DNA of 64,000 nucleotides from the NCBI GenBank assembly GCA_013214065.1, contig JABSPK010000011.1, positions 43,292 to 107,291 of the forward strand, written 5' to 3'. This document shows, in pieces, positions 17,384 to 27,949 of the stretch. A program made the translations under genes and the position numbers. The DNA comes from Flavobacteriaceae bacterium. GTDB taxonomy: Bacteria; Bacteroidota; Bacteroidia; Flavobacteriales; Flavobacteriaceae. Numbering within the stretch: position 1 is the stretch's first letter; every line of letters starts with the position of its first letter. Under the pieces are notes generated by a model, which worked only from the letters and a program-made list of their open reading frames with translations, made no database searches and was not told the DNA's origin.

Positions 17384-18862
17384 ATGTACTATTTAGGAAT
17401 TGACATAGGAAGTTCTTCGGTCAAACTGGCCCTGATCGATGCCGACACCGGAAAGAGTATCGGTGTCGTGCAAGAACCGGAAAAGGAAATGACCATTCGA
17501 TCGCCCAAAAAAGGGTGGGCCGAACAAGCTCCGGAAGATTGGTGGTCGAACGTTTGTAAGGGCATCGAACGCTTGAAACACCAAACCGAGGTGGATGCCG
17601 ATGCCATACGAGGAATCGGCATCGCCTATCAAATGCACGGCTTGGTCGTAGTTGACCAATCGGGAAATTCGCTACGAAACAGTATCATTTGGTGTGACAG
17701 TCGAGCCGTAAAAATCGGCAATGAGGCCTTCGAAGCCCTTGGTACGACCCATTGTGAAAGCCATCTATTGAATTCCCCAGGGAATTTCACCGCTTCCAAA
17801 CTGGCTTGGGTAAAAAGCAATGAGCCCGAGCTGTATGACCAGATCCATAAATTCATGCTGCCCGGCGACTATGTGGCTTTTCGCTTTTCGGATACTATGA
17901 ACACCACCATATCGGGACTTTCGGAAGGGATTTTTTGGGATTTTGAAAAAGACACCCTATCCGAAGCGATACTAGCACACTTTGGTTTCTCCAAAGAGCT
18001 GGTCCCTGACCTCGTCCCCACGTTTGGGGTACAGGCAACCGTTTCGGCCAAAGGAAGCGAAGAAAGCGGATTGAAGGAAGGGACTCCGATTTTATACCGG
18101 GCCGGGGACCAACCGAACAATGCCCTATCGCTCAATGTCCTGCGTCCCGGCGAGGTCGCCGCCACCGGAGGTACCTCAGGGGTGATGTACGCGGTCACCG
18201 ATTCGACTTCGGTGAGCGAATGCGCCAAAGTCAACAATTTCGCTCACGTAAACTATGCTATCGGACAACGACAGCGCATTGGAAAGTTACTGTGCATCAA
18301 TGGGGCAGGTATCCAATACCGCTGGTTATTGGATAACCTGGATATCGATTCCTACGACCAAATGAATGCGCTGGCTTCGACAATAGATGTCGGTTCGGAC
18401 GGACTCATCCTCATCCCCTTTGGCAATGGGGCCGAACGCATGCTTTTGAACCAAGAGGTCGGCACCCGCTTGCTCAATCTCGACCTGAACAGGCACCAAA
18501 AGGGCCACGTCTGCAGGGCCGCCCTTGAAGGCATTGCTTTTGCCTTTGTCTACGGCTTCGAGATCATGCAAAAAGACGGGGTTGATCCCAAAGTGATCCG
18601 CGCCGGGAACGACAACCTCTTCCGGTCTGCGATTTTCGCCAACACCGTGGCCACCATGCTTGACAAAGAAATTGAAATTTACGATACCACCGGGGCCGTC
18701 GGGGCCGCTCGCGCCTGCATCCTTCAAAATGGGGACTACGACGCCTTTACGGCGGTCATGGGCAACGACCATGTGATGACCTTCATGCCCCTTGATAACA
18801 AGGAGCCCTATCGTGAAGCGTACCGGAAATGGAAAGAAGAATTGAAACTGATCTTAACATAA
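17384..18862 (+). CDS. xylB: Xylulokinase (FGGY family)
   Basis: The 492-residue kinase phosphorylates D-xylulose with ATP to xylulose 5-phosphate, the entry to the pentose phosphate pathway. The N-terminal phosphate loop is visible ([17 protein letters not shown]), as are the substrate segment [11 protein letters not shown] and the catalytic-aspartate region [12 protein letters not shown] near residue 245. Assignment to xylulose rather than another pentulose or hexulose is fixed by xylA 10 bases downstream. Confidence 0.93.
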   Translation: MYYLGIDIGSSSVKLALIDADTGKSIGVVQEPEKEMTIRSPKKGWAEQAPEDWWSNVCKGIERLKHQTEVDADAIRGIGIAYQMHGLVVVDQSGNSLRNSIIWCDSRAVKIGNEAFEALGTTHCESHLLNSPGNFTASKLAWVKSNEPELYDQIHKFMLPGDYVAFRFSDTMNTTISGLSEGIFWDFEKDTLSEAILAHFGFSKELVPDLVPTFGVQATVSAKGSEESGLKEGTPILYRAGDQPNNALSLNVLRPGEVAATGGTSGVMYAVTDSTSVSECAKVNNFAHVNYAIGQRQRIGKLLCINGAGIQYRWLLDNLDIDSYDQMNALASTIDVGSDGLILIPFGNGAERMLLNQEVGTRLLNLDLNRHQKGHVCRAALEGIAFAFVYGFEIMQKDGVDPKVIRAGNDNLFRSAIFANTVATMLDKEIEIYDTTGAVGAARACILQNGDYDAFTAVMGNDHVMTFMPLDNKEPYREAYRKWKEELKLILT

Positions 18863-18872
18863 ACACATAATA

Positions 18873-20198
18873 ATGATACTTTTAGGAGACAACGAATACT
18901 TTAAAGGCATCGGCAAAATCGAGTTCGAAGGCAAAACATCCGACAACCCTTTTGCGTATAAATACTACAATCCCGATCAATTGGTGGCCGGCAAGACCAT
19001 GCGGGAGCATTTTAAATTCGCCATGGCGTATTGGCACACGCTCTGCGGTACCGGGGGCGATCCCTTTGGTCCGGGTACGAAGGCGTTTCCTTGGAGTACG
19101 GATGGCGACCCGATAATGGCCGCGAAGCACAAGGCGGATGCCGCCTTTGAATTCATCACCAAAATGGGCTTTGACTATTTCTGTTTTCACGACTATGACT
19201 TGGTCGATGAAGGCCCAACACTGGCTGATTCGGAAAAAAGAATCCATGCCGTTACCGACTACCTCAAAGAAAAAATGGAAGCCGCTAACGTAAAACTGCT
19301 TTGGGGAACCGCCAACCTCTTCTCGCACCCGCGGTATATGAACGGTGCGGCCTCCAATCCGAATTTCGATGTCGTCGCCCGAGCAGGGGCCCAATTAAAA
19401 ATCGCCATAGATGCCACGGTGGCCTTGAATGGGGAAAACTATGTGTTCTGGGGTGGCCGTGAAGGGTACATGTCCTTATTGAACACCGACATGAAATTGG
19501 AGCAGGACAATATCGGACGCTTTATGCGAATGGCCAGGGATTATGCCCGAAAGCAAGGCTTTAAAGGTAATTTCTTCATTGAACCCAAACCGATGGAACC
19601 GACCAAACACCAATACGATTTCGATGCCGCCACCTCGATCAACTTTATCAGGGAACAAGGGTTGGCCGACGATTTCAAATTGAACATAGAAGTGAACCAT
19701 GCGACCTTGGCTCAGCATACCTTTCAACATGAGTTGCAGGTTTCGGCCAATGCAGGGATGCTCGGCAGCATCGATGCCAATCGTGGTGATTACCAAAACG
19801 GATGGGATACCGACCAATTCCCGAACAATATCCAAGAGACCGCCGAGGCCATGATGGTCTTTTTAAAGGCGGGTGGCCTACAGGGAGGCGGGGTGAATTT
19901 CGATGCCAAAACACGCCGTAATTCCACTGATCTCGAAGATATTTTCTTGGCCCATATCGGAGGGGCGGACACCTTCGCCCGAGGCTTGTTGGTCGCCGAT
20001 GCCGTTCTTAACAACCCTCGTTATGAAGGCCTTTTAAGTGGACGCTACGACTCCTTCACCAAGGGGAAAGGCCTTGACTACGTCAACGGAAAACTCAAGT
20101 TGACCGACCTTTTCGACCTTGCGAAATCAGCTGGTGAACCCCAGCAATTAAGTGGCAAGCAGGAATTGTACGAGAACCTGTTGAACCAACACATCTAA
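18873..20198 (+). CDS. xylA: Xylose isomerase (long, class II type)
   Basis: The enzyme interconverts D-xylose and D-xylulose with two divalent metals. At 441 residues it is the long class II form. The catalytic histidine is His106 ([13 protein letters not shown]). The metal-binding glutamate lies in [19 protein letters not shown], and the second metal-site segment is [13 protein letters not shown]. Cytoplasmic, no signal peptide. It forms the core of the operon with xylB upstream and the symporter gene 4 bases downstream. Confidence 0.95.
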   Translation: MILLGDNEYFKGIGKIEFEGKTSDNPFAYKYYNPDQLVAGKTMREHFKFAMAYWHTLCGTGGDPFGPGTKAFPWSTDGDPIMAAKHKADAAFEFITKMGFDYFCFHDYDLVDEGPTLADSEKRIHAVTDYLKEKMEAANVKLLWGTANLFSHPRYMNGAASNPNFDVVARAGAQLKIAIDATVALNGENYVFWGGREGYMSLLNTDMKLEQDNIGRFMRMARDYARKQGFKGNFFIEPKPMEPTKHQYDFDAATSINFIREQGLADDFKLNIEVNHATLAQHTFQHELQVSANAGMLGSIDANRGDYQNGWDTDQFPNNIQETAEAMMVFLKAGGLQGGGVNFDAKTRRNSTDLEDIFLAHIGGADTFARGLLVADAVLNNPRYEGLLSGRYDSFTKGKGLDYVNGKLKLTDLFDLAKSAGEPQQLSGKQELYENLLNQHI

Positions 20199-20202
20199 AC
20201 CT

Positions 20203-21819
20203 ATGGAATCGCTATTGGAAACCGCGGATTGGTGGGTTTTGGCCCTCTACTTGCTGGCACTTATCGGAGTGGCTGTGTGGGTGGTCTTACAAAAGAACAA
20301 AAACACCGAAGATTACTTTCTCGCAGGTCGAAATGTGGGCTGGTTCGTCATCGGTGCCTCCATCTTCGCTTCCAATATCGGTTCGGAACACGTGGTAGGC
20401 CTCGCCGGTACAGGTGCCGAATCCGGCATGCCCATGGCGCATTACGAACTGCACGCCTGGATCGTGCTTTTACTGGGTTGGTTGTTCCTTCCTTTTTATT
20501 TCAGGAGCAAGGCCTTTACCATGCCCGAATTTTTAGAGAAACGTTTCGACGCCCGTTCGCGCTGGTTCCTTTCCGTATTTTCCTTGGTCGGTTACGTCAT
20601 CACCAAGGTTTCGGTGACCATCTATGCCGGAGGTATCGTGGTTTCAGAACTATTAGGCATTCCTTTTTGGTATGGAGCCATCGGCATCGTATTGTTTACC
20701 GGGGCCTATACGATCATAGGGGGAATGAAGGCGGTGATTTACACCGAAACGCTACAGACCGTTATTCTGATCGCCGGATCCCTGATCATTACCGTACTCG
20801 GATTACAGGAAGTCGGAGGCTGGGAAGCCTTGCGGGAGACCGCGGGTAGCGACCATTTCAACATGTGGCGTCCGATTTCGGACCCGGATTTTCCATGGAC
20901 CGGTATGCTGATCGGCGGCACGATCGTCGGGATCTGGTATTGGTGTACCGATCAATACATCGTACAACGGACCTTGGCTGCCAACAATATCAAAATCGGA
21001 CGACGCGGGGCCATATTCGGCGCCTATCTCAAATTGCTGCCGATATTTATTTTTCTGATCCCAGGGATCATCGCCTTCGCCCTGGCCGAACAAGGGGTGC
21101 TTACCTATGAGCGCAGTGACCAGGTATTCCCGGTCTTGGTGAAGACGCTCTTACCGGCCGGAATCAAAGGGCTGGTCGCGGGTGGTTTGATGGCGGCCCT
21201 GATGAGTTCCTTGGCTTCGGTATTCAACTCCTGCTCTACGATATTCACCATAGACATCTATAAAAAACTAAGACCGAAAACCGCCGAAAAGCGGTTGTTG
21301 GGTATCGGCAAGCTGGCTACCACCATCGTGGTCGTACTGGGCATCATCTGGATTCCGATCATGGAAAAAATCGGAGGTGGGGTTTTGTATCAATACCTGC
21401 AGAGCGTACAATCCTATATTGCCCCTCCTAGTGCGGCGGTCTTCCTATTGGGCATCCTTTGGAAACGGGTAAACGCTACCGCTGCGATCACTACCCTTAC
21501 CTCCGGGCTCGTGGTCGCTGCGCTGCGCATCGCGGCCGAAATCTACCAAGAGAGCCTTAGTGGGGCCCTATTGGCTTTCGCAACGATCAACTTCGCCCAC
21601 ATGGCTATTTTTATGTTCCTGTTATCGGTGGTCATCTGTATTTCGGTGAGCCTGGCGACCGACCCGCCCAAGTATGCCGCCATCAGCGGCCTCGCCTTCG
21701 GCACTTTGAGCGCGGAAGACCGTAAGGCCTCAAAAGCCGACCTTTCGACCATCGATGTGGTCCTATCCATACTTCTTTTAGTTGTAGTACTCTCCGTATT
21801 AACCTATTTTACTGGATAA
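20203..21819 (+). CDS. Sodium:solute symporter (SGLT-like sugar transporter)
   Basis: The 538-residue membrane protein of the solute:sodium symporter family has about 13-14 hydrophobic helices. It has the SSS hallmark near residue 35 (YFLAGRNVGWFVIGASIFASNIGSEH) and conserved DQYIVQR near residue 250. The subgroup resembles vertebrate SGLT and the Vibrio galactose symporter. Its place in the operon suggests sodium-driven uptake of xylose or a short xylo-oligosaccharide across the inner membrane. A different sugar is possible. Confidence 0.88.
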   Translation: MESLLETADWWVLALYLLALIGVAVWVVLQKNKNTEDYFLAGRNVGWFVIGASIFASNIGSEHVVGLAGTGAESGMPMAHYELHAWIVLLLGWLFLPFYFRSKAFTMPEFLEKRFDARSRWFLSVFSLVGYVITKVSVTIYAGGIVVSELLGIPFWYGAIGIVLFTGAYTIIGGMKAVIYTETLQTVILIAGSLIITVLGLQEVGGWEALRETAGSDHFNMWRPISDPDFPWTGMLIGGTIVGIWYWCTDQYIVQRTLAANNIKIGRRGAIFGAYLKLLPIFIFLIPGIIAFALAEQGVLTYERSDQVFPVLVKTLLPAGIKGLVAGGLMAALMSSLASVFNSCSTIFTIDIYKKLRPKTAEKRLLGIGKLATTIVVVLGIIWIPIMEKIGGGVLYQYLQSVQSYIAPPSAAVFLLGILWKRVNATAAITTLTSGLVVAALRIAAEIYQESLSGALLAFATINFAHMAIFMFLLSVVICISVSLATDPPKYAAISGLAFGTLSAEDRKASKADLSTIDVVLSILLLVVVLSVLTYFTG

Positions 21820-21834
21820 ATCAAACAACTTGAT

Positions 21835-23379
21835 ATGGAAACTACTACAAGAAGAACTTGGTTCATCGCATTCGTCGTCTCATTGGGCGGCTTTCTCTTC
21901 GGTTTTGATGCCGGCATCATCTCAGGGGTTATGGCCTATGCCGGGCCTGAATTCAACCTAAACGACATTCAAACCGGATGGGTGGTCAGCTCCCCTTCGT
22001 TTTCGGCCATGTTGGCCATGCTCGTATCCGGGCGGTTGAGTGACTTTTTCGGAAGGAAAAAAATACTGATCGTGGTGGCATTCCTCTATGCCCTGTCAGC
22101 CTTGTTATCCGCTTACGCGACAGGTTATGACATGCTATGGATCGCCCGAATGCTTGGAGGTATCGCGTTTGGGGCGGCGCTGATCTTGGCCCCGACCTAC
22201 ATTGCCGAAATATCCAGTGCCGAAAACAGGGGCAAACTGGTTTCCATGCAACAATTGAATATCGTTTTGGGTTTTTTCGCCGCCTTTTTATGCAACTACT
22301 ACCTCAACGAAATGAATACCTCGGGCGAAAGCTTTTTGACCGATGAAACCGTTTGGCGATGGATGCTCGGGCTCGAAATGATCCCGGCCGTACTGTATTT
22401 CGTCCTCATGTTCTTCGTTCCGCGCAGCCCGAGATGGCTCCTCCTAAAACAGCAAGCGAAAGAGGCATTGCGCATCTTGAAACAACTACATGGATCGAAA
22501 AGGGCCGATGAAGAAGCGAAGACCATTACAGAAAGCATTGCCAAAAGCAACAACAAAGAAAAAGTACAGCTCAACGAACTGGTCAAACCCGCCTTGCGCT
22601 TTATATTTTTGGTTGGCTTGACCATTGGGATCCTGCAACAAGTTACCGGCATCAACGCCATCTATTTTTATGCCACATCCATTTTCAAACAGACCGGAAT
22701 CGGTACCAACGCGGCATTCGCCTCCGGGGTTTTATTGAGTATGACCACAGTGGTATTTACCATCGTGGCCATGTTGTTGATCGATCGTATGGGTCGTCGC
22801 CCCTTGTTGCTCATCGGCATTGCCGGAATCGCCTTGAGCATGATCCTTTGTGGATACGGTTTCAAACAGGCTACATATCGCATATCAAGTGATGCCATAA
22901 GCAATCTAGATCAAGCCCTGGTAGACAAACTAGAGGTGTTCGACGGACGTACGTTCGACGACGACGTCGCCTTCAAAAACGAAATGAAGGCGGCCTTGGG
23001 TTCCCAGACCTATGCAAAGAACGAAGGTGCCATTTTAGAAGTGGCCACCGAAATGAACAGCACCCTGATCTTGGTGGGCATTTTGGTATTCATCGCCTGC
23101 TTTGGGTTTTCCCTTGGGCCGGTGATGTGGGTCATGCTGTCTGAAATGTATCCGAACAAATACCGCGGTCTGGCCATTGGGGTGATCGGATTCGTCAACT
23201 CCTTCGCAAGTTGGCTTGTACAACAGGTATTTCCGTGGGAATTGTCGAACCTGGGCAATGCCACCACCTTTTTCATATTCGGTTTTATCGCTTTGGGCGG
23301 ATTCTTCTTGTTTATGAGGATTTTGCCTGAAACCAAAGGGAAGTCATTGGAAGAATTGGAACAACAACTAACGGGCTAA
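21835..23379 (+). CDS. MFS sugar porter (XylE-like)
   Basis: The 514-residue protein has 12 predicted membrane helices with the sugar-porter signatures: FFGRKK after helix 2, VPRSPRWLL at the end of helix 6, QQVTGINAIYFYA in helix 7, DRMGRRPLL between helices 8 and 9, and LPETKGKSLEELE at the C-terminus. It resembles the proton-coupled xylose transporter XylE. An extended loop between the later helices (about residues 345-405) is longer than in XylE. The stop overlaps the GH43 start (TAATG). Confidence 0.9.
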   Translation: METTTRRTWFIAFVVSLGGFLFGFDAGIISGVMAYAGPEFNLNDIQTGWVVSSPSFSAMLAMLVSGRLSDFFGRKKILIVVAFLYALSALLSAYATGYDMLWIARMLGGIAFGAALILAPTYIAEISSAENRGKLVSMQQLNIVLGFFAAFLCNYYLNEMNTSGESFLTDETVWRWMLGLEMIPAVLYFVLMFFVPRSPRWLLLKQQAKEALRILKQLHGSKRADEEAKTITESIAKSNNKEKVQLNELVKPALRFIFLVGLTIGILQQVTGINAIYFYATSIFKQTGIGTNAAFASGVLLSMTTVVFTIVAMLLIDRMGRRPLLLIGIAGIALSMILCGYGFKQATYRISSDAISNLDQALVDKLEVFDGRTFDDDVAFKNEMKAALGSQTYAKNEGAILEVATEMNSTLILVGILVFIACFGFSLGPVMWVMLSEMYPNKYRGLAIGVIGFVNSFASWLVQQVFPWELSNLGNATTFFIFGFIALGGFFLFMRILPETKGKSLEELEQQLTG

Positions 23380-24962
23380 TGCAACTAGAGAACCCCATAT
23401 TACGCGGATTCAATCCGGACCCATCGATCATAAGGGTCAACGACGATTATTATATCGCAACGTCGACCTTCGAGTGGTTTCCTGGGGTTCAGATCCACCA
23501 TTCCAAAGACCTGAAGCATTGGCAATTGATCGCCCGACCCTTATCGCGACCTTCCCAGCTCGACATGCGCGGTGTACCCGATTCCTGTGGGGTATGGGCG
23601 CCTTGCCTGAGTTATGACAATGGGGTTTTCTATTTGGTCTACAGCAACGTCAAATCGTTTGACGGGATATGGAAAGACACCCCGAACTATCTGGTGACCA
23701 CTACCGATATCCAAGGGGAATGGAGTGAACCGATCTATCTTTCTTCCCGAGGGTTCGATGGGTCCTTGTTCCACGCGTCCGACGGTAAGAAATGGTTCTT
23801 GAACATGCTGATCGACCACCGTGCCGGTAAATTTTTCGGGGGTATCGAAATGCAAGAATACGATCCGGACGGTAAAAAACTGGTCGGCCCGGTACACTAC
23901 CTGACCGAAGGATCGGCATTGGGCATTTCAGAAGGACCCCATTTGCTCGAAAAAGACGGTTGGTTCTACCTCATCTTGGCCGAAGGGGGTACCGAATATG
24001 GGCATGCCCTCAGCGTGGCCCGAAGTAGATCCATTACCGGCCCTTATGGGTTCCACCCTGAAAACCCAATTGTCAGTGCCGCACAACATCCAGCGAATTA
24101 CCTTCAAAAAACCGGGCATGGCGACTTCGTCAACACGCCCGATGGCGAATGGTATACCGTCTTTCTGTGTGGCCGCCCCTTGACTCCCCTTGGCAAATGC
24201 CCCTTGGGTCGCGAGACCGCCATCGAGGAACTGGTATGGCAAGACGGGTGGCCAAAGCTGAAACACGGGCCCGTGGCCCGAAAAACGATCGAAGGACCCC
24301 GACTTTCGGAAGTTCCCATTCCCCAAGTCCCAGTTCGAAGGGATTTTGAATCGGCATCCTTACCCATGGAGTTCCAATCGCTACGCGTCCCCATAACCGA
24401 TGACTGGTGTTCGTTACAAGAACGACCCGGGTATTTGCGGTTGTTCGGAAAAGAAAGCCTGAGTTCGACCCACCGACAAAGTCTATTGGCCCGAAGGGTT
24501 CAAGCCTTCCATATCGAGGCGGCCACGGCCATTTCGTTCGAACCCCGACATCTACAGCATATGGCCGGCCTGGTATTTTACTACAATACCGGCCACTACC
24601 ACTATGCTTATATCACCGCCGATTATGAAGGAAAGCAACGCTACTTGTCGGTGGCCACGGCCGATAATTTCGAAATGGGATTCCAAGACGAATTGATCCC
24701 GATACCGAAGGAAGCAACCGTGGTCCTTAAAGGGGTTATGGACCATGATCGATTGCAATTCAGCTATTCGATCGATGGAACGACCTTCCACCCCCTGGGC
24801 CAACCGCTAGATGCCAGTATTCTGTCTGATGACCATGTGCGCGAAGGCGGTCAACGCTACCGGGCGGCCTTTACCGGCTGCTTTGTCGGCATCTGTTGCC
24901 AAGACTTGGCGATGAACAGCCATCATGCCGATTTCAAATGGTTTGAATACCAAGAACATTAA
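23379..24962 (+). CDS. GH43 beta-xylosidase, cytoplasmic
   Basis: The 527-residue protein starts directly with the five-bladed GH43 propeller (NPILRGFNPDPSIIR; base Asp near residue 14), continues with the pKa-modulating Asp (GFDGSLFHA) and the acid Glu (ISEGPHLL near residue 187), and ends in a beta-sandwich typical of beta-xylosidases of this family. There is no signal peptide, so it probably releases xylose from imported oligosaccharides in the cytoplasm. Some GH43 members are arabinofuranosidases, but the two-domain architecture and context favour xylosidase. Confidence 0.9.
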   Translation: MQLENPILRGFNPDPSIIRVNDDYYIATSTFEWFPGVQIHHSKDLKHWQLIARPLSRPSQLDMRGVPDSCGVWAPCLSYDNGVFYLVYSNVKSFDGIWKDTPNYLVTTTDIQGEWSEPIYLSSRGFDGSLFHASDGKKWFLNMLIDHRAGKFFGGIEMQEYDPDGKKLVGPVHYLTEGSALGISEGPHLLEKDGWFYLILAEGGTEYGHALSVARSRSITGPYGFHPENPIVSAAQHPANYLQKTGHGDFVNTPDGEWYTVFLCGRPLTPLGKCPLGRETAIEELVWQDGWPKLKHGPVARKTIEGPRLSEVPIPQVPVRRDFESASLPMEFQSLRVPITDDWCSLQERPGYLRLFGKESLSSTHRQSLLARRVQAFHIEAATAISFEPRHLQHMAGLVFYYNTGHYHYAYITADYEGKQRYLSVATADNFEMGFQDELIPIPKEATVVLKGVMDHDRLQFSYSIDGTTFHPLGQPLDASILSDDHVREGGQRYRAAFTGCFVGICCQDLAMNSHHADFKWFEYQEH

Positions 24963-24968
24963 ACGCAA

Positions 24969-26822
24969 ATGGCTATGGATAAAAACCTTCAAATACGACT
25001 TTTTTTAATGAGCATCATCGGAGCGATACAAACCGGAACGGCACAGGAGTTCGATTGGAACGGTTATGCGGAATGGCAAGATGACACGACGTATACCCGA
25101 ACCTACATCGTTGATCAAAAACATCCCGATGCTTCCGATGACAATCCGGGAACTCCGGCAGCTCCATTGAAAACGATCGGCCAAGCAGCCCAAAGAGCCG
25201 TAGCAGGCGAGCAGATCCTCGTTCATGCGGGCCATTACCGCGAAACCATCAGCCCTCGAAATGGAGGTTCATCATCCACCAAAATGATCCGCTACAAAGC
25301 GGCTCCCGGTGAAGAAGTCATCGTCAGCGGCTCTAAACGGTTTCATGGTGAATGGACCCAACGGAAAGTCCTGACCGACGTACTTGGTGATGAAAACACC
25401 ACCTATACCTGGTCGCGAAAAGTATGGTTGGCCACCGTGCCCGATGATTTTTTCGAAGGGGGGTATGTTCCTTTCGAGTTACCGAACATCCTTCCTGAAG
25501 AACATCAACTAATACCGTGGGCCAAATTGGTCAAACAACTACCACCCTACAACTCCAACAGGGGCATGCTATTCCAAAATGGAAAACGCCTGACCCAGGT
25601 TGTCGCCCATGGCGACTTAACGCGGATCCCTGGATCCTTTTGGATCGATAAAGACGAACGAACGGTACATATCCATGGGCTTGATGGTGGAAATCCAAAT
25701 AGGACGAAGATCGAAATCGCGATCCGGCCGCAACTATTCCGCCCGAACGAAGTAGGACTTGGGTTCATCCGTTTAGAAGGGTTCACCTTCGAACATGGTG
25801 CCAACGGATTCTTAAGGACCGGAACCGGCGCGGTATCGGCCATGGGTGGGCACCATTGGATCATCGAAAACAATACCATCAGACAGCATAATTCATCCGG
25901 TCTGGAATTCGGTTACCTGCCTTTCGAGCCGAATGATCCCCATCCGGATAACATCCAACGAAACATTGCCGAGGCCGTAGGTTTCCATATCGTAAAGAAC
26001 AACCACATACATGATTGCGGTACGGCAGGCATCCGAAGTTTCGTGGTCCCGGATGCCATAGTCCGCAATAACCACATCCACCATTGCGGGTGGCAAGATG
26101 CCGAGAACTATTGGGAATGCTCAGGCATCAAGATCCTGGTCGCACACCGCACCTTGGTATCGGGCAATCGCATCCACGATATCCAAGGCGGCAATGGGAT
26201 TTGGTTGGATTGGGACATCCGCTATTCACGGGCGACCAAAAACGTCATTTACAATGTGCAAAACATCCAAGGGGGCATTTTTGTCGAAGCCAGTAAACAA
26301 CCGAATATGGTAGACAACAATTTTGTTTGGAATATCGACGGCAACGGTATTTATGCCAACGATACCGACAACCTGATGGTCTACCACAACCTGGTCGGAC
26401 AGACCACCGGACCAGTGGTCCATGCTGTGGTTCAGACCGAAAGAAACTTGAACGGGCTGCCCCTGACCGCCGAGAACAATACCATCAAGAACAACATCTT
26501 CATCGACGGCCAGCCCATGAAATTCAGTGCCGACTCCAACGATTCGAACAACAACCTGTTCCTCGCCTCCAAGAAACCCAATTGGTTCGACCTACGATCG
26601 ACCAAGGAAGAAGGGCGTGATATGGACAGTGCGTTCCTAAGGGCGGAATCGGATTTCATTTCAGGTATCCTGGGTTTTTATCTGGGGCACTCCGAAGTAC
26701 CGAAATTCCCGCGATTGCCTGAGATCACTACTGATCTTTTCAACACACCGAGAAAGGAGGCCACTTCGCCTGGACCATTTGAACAAATCGATAACCAAAT
26801 AACCTTATTGAATGAGCTTTAA
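24969..26822 (+). CDS. Secreted right-handed beta-helix protein, GH120-like beta-xylosidase candidate
   Basis: The 617-residue protein has a signal peptide (cleavage near TGTAQ, residue 26), a DUF1565-like opening (DDNPGTPAAPLKTIGQAA) and many parallel beta-helix coils (NNxI repeats, residues 265-520). GH120 xylosidases combine this fold with an Asp and a Glu on neighbouring coils. Here Asp414 or Asp416 (IWLDWD) and Glu440 (GIFVEASK) are placed suitably. A different polysaccharide-active beta-helix enzyme cannot be excluded. Its likely location is the periplasm. The start could also be Met3. Confidence 0.68.
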   Translation: MAMDKNLQIRLFLMSIIGAIQTGTAQEFDWNGYAEWQDDTTYTRTYIVDQKHPDASDDNPGTPAAPLKTIGQAAQRAVAGEQILVHAGHYRETISPRNGGSSSTKMIRYKAAPGEEVIVSGSKRFHGEWTQRKVLTDVLGDENTTYTWSRKVWLATVPDDFFEGGYVPFELPNILPEEHQLIPWAKLVKQLPPYNSNRGMLFQNGKRLTQVVAHGDLTRIPGSFWIDKDERTVHIHGLDGGNPNRTKIEIAIRPQLFRPNEVGLGFIRLEGFTFEHGANGFLRTGTGAVSAMGGHHWIIENNTIRQHNSSGLEFGYLPFEPNDPHPDNIQRNIAEAVGFHIVKNNHIHDCGTAGIRSFVVPDAIVRNNHIHHCGWQDAENYWECSGIKILVAHRTLVSGNRIHDIQGGNGIWLDWDIRYSRATKNVIYNVQNIQGGIFVEASKQPNMVDNNFVWNIDGNGIYANDTDNLMVYHNLVGQTTGPVVHAVVQTERNLNGLPLTAENNTIKNNIFIDGQPMKFSADSNDSNNNLFLASKKPNWFDLRSTKEEGRDMDSAFLRAESDFISGILGFYLGHSEVPKFPRLPEITTDLFNTPRKEATSPGPFEQIDNQITLLNEL

Positions 26823-26823
26823 T

Positions 26824-27945
26824 ATGTCAACAACGAAAACAACGATAGCCTGCTTGGCCATGCTATCGAGCATCATTGCAGGCTGTCAACAAACAGCGGT
26901 CAGCCCGGAACAAACGACCGCCAAGCGCACTTTGGCCAAATTCGAACCTTCGGATGGTGTCTTACTTTTCGTAGGACAGGAACTGGAAGCCGTAGGTGGA
27001 CTCAAGGAATACAACGATGGGTATTTGGACCATTTCCCTAGACCGGCAGGATGGACCAGCTATACCAACATCAATCCTGGTGAGGGATCCTTCGGACGCA
27101 TTCAGGAAGGCTTGGACGGACTATGGGAAACCGCCGATTGGGGAGATAATGACTACAATGCCCATTTGCAGCACAAAGATCCCGATTACGGGCAAATGGC
27201 CTTGGCCATTGGACTCCAATTCGTCAACCACGAAGAGAAAGTCGCCGATGGCACCCATGACAAATACATTGATAGGCTCGCAAATTTTCTCTTGTCTTTG
27301 GATGACCGGCCTGTTTTCTTGCGGATCGCCTATGAGTTCGATGGCGACCCTTGGAACCATTACGACCGTGAAACGACCGTGAAGGCCTACCAGCGGATCG
27401 TTGACAAACTACGGGCCCGCGGCGTGACGAATACCGCCTATGTCTGGCAGTCGACCGGCTTTATCTCAGGCCAGGAACATTTGGAAGGCTGGTACCCTGG
27501 CGATGACTATGTCGATTGGTGCGGGGTTTCCTTTTTTAACCGATGGAAGGAAATCGAAATGTTCGAATTCGCCCGAAAAAAGGGCAAACCGGTATTTATA
27601 GCCGAAGCCACCCCGACCATTTCCGACTATGGTGGCAAATTGTACGGACTCACCAAAGAAACCCAGTTGAGTGACCCGGTACAGGCCGAAGAAGCCTGGG
27701 AAAAATGGTTCGTCCCGTTTTTCGATGCCATCGAAGTGAATGCCGATGTGGTCAAGGCCGTGCATTACATCAATTGCCATTGGGATGCACACCCGATGTG
27801 GAAAGACAACCCCACCTTCAAAGGGATCGATGCGCGTTTGCATTTGAGTGAATCGATCAGTGAAAGATGGCTTGAAAGGACCTCGAAGGCCCCATTTATA
27901 CTTTCTTCGCCAGATTTATATAACACTTTATACCAAAACCGATAA
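26824..27945 (+). CDS. GH26-family lipoprotein resembling beta-1,3-xylanases
   Basis: The protein has 373 residues with a lipoprotein signal (lipobox IIAGC). The GH26 acid/base Glu lies in LRIAYEFDGDPWNHY and the nucleophile Glu in KPVFIAEATP. They flank AYVWQSTG and WYPGDDYVDWCGVSFF. From memory, this set of motifs, including the opening LLFVGQELE, matches marine GH26 beta-1,3-xylanases better than GH26 mannanases, which read HEMNG. It is probably displayed on the outer membrane. An alternative ATG at 26812 overlaps the preceding stop and adds four residues. Confidence 0.78.
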   Translation: MSTTKTTIACLAMLSSIIAGCQQTAVSPEQTTAKRTLAKFEPSDGVLLFVGQELEAVGGLKEYNDGYLDHFPRPAGWTSYTNINPGEGSFGRIQEGLDGLWETADWGDNDYNAHLQHKDPDYGQMALAIGLQFVNHEEKVADGTHDKYIDRLANFLLSLDDRPVFLRIAYEFDGDPWNHYDRETTVKAYQRIVDKLRARGVTNTAYVWQSTGFISGQEHLEGWYPGDDYVDWCGVSFFNRWKEIEMFEFARKKGKPVFIAEATPTISDYGGKLYGLTKETQLSDPVQAEEAWEKWFVPFFDAIEVNADVVKAVHYINCHWDAHPMWKDNPTFKGIDARLHLSESISERWLERTSKAPFILSSPDLYNTLYQNR

Positions 27946-27949
27946 CAGC

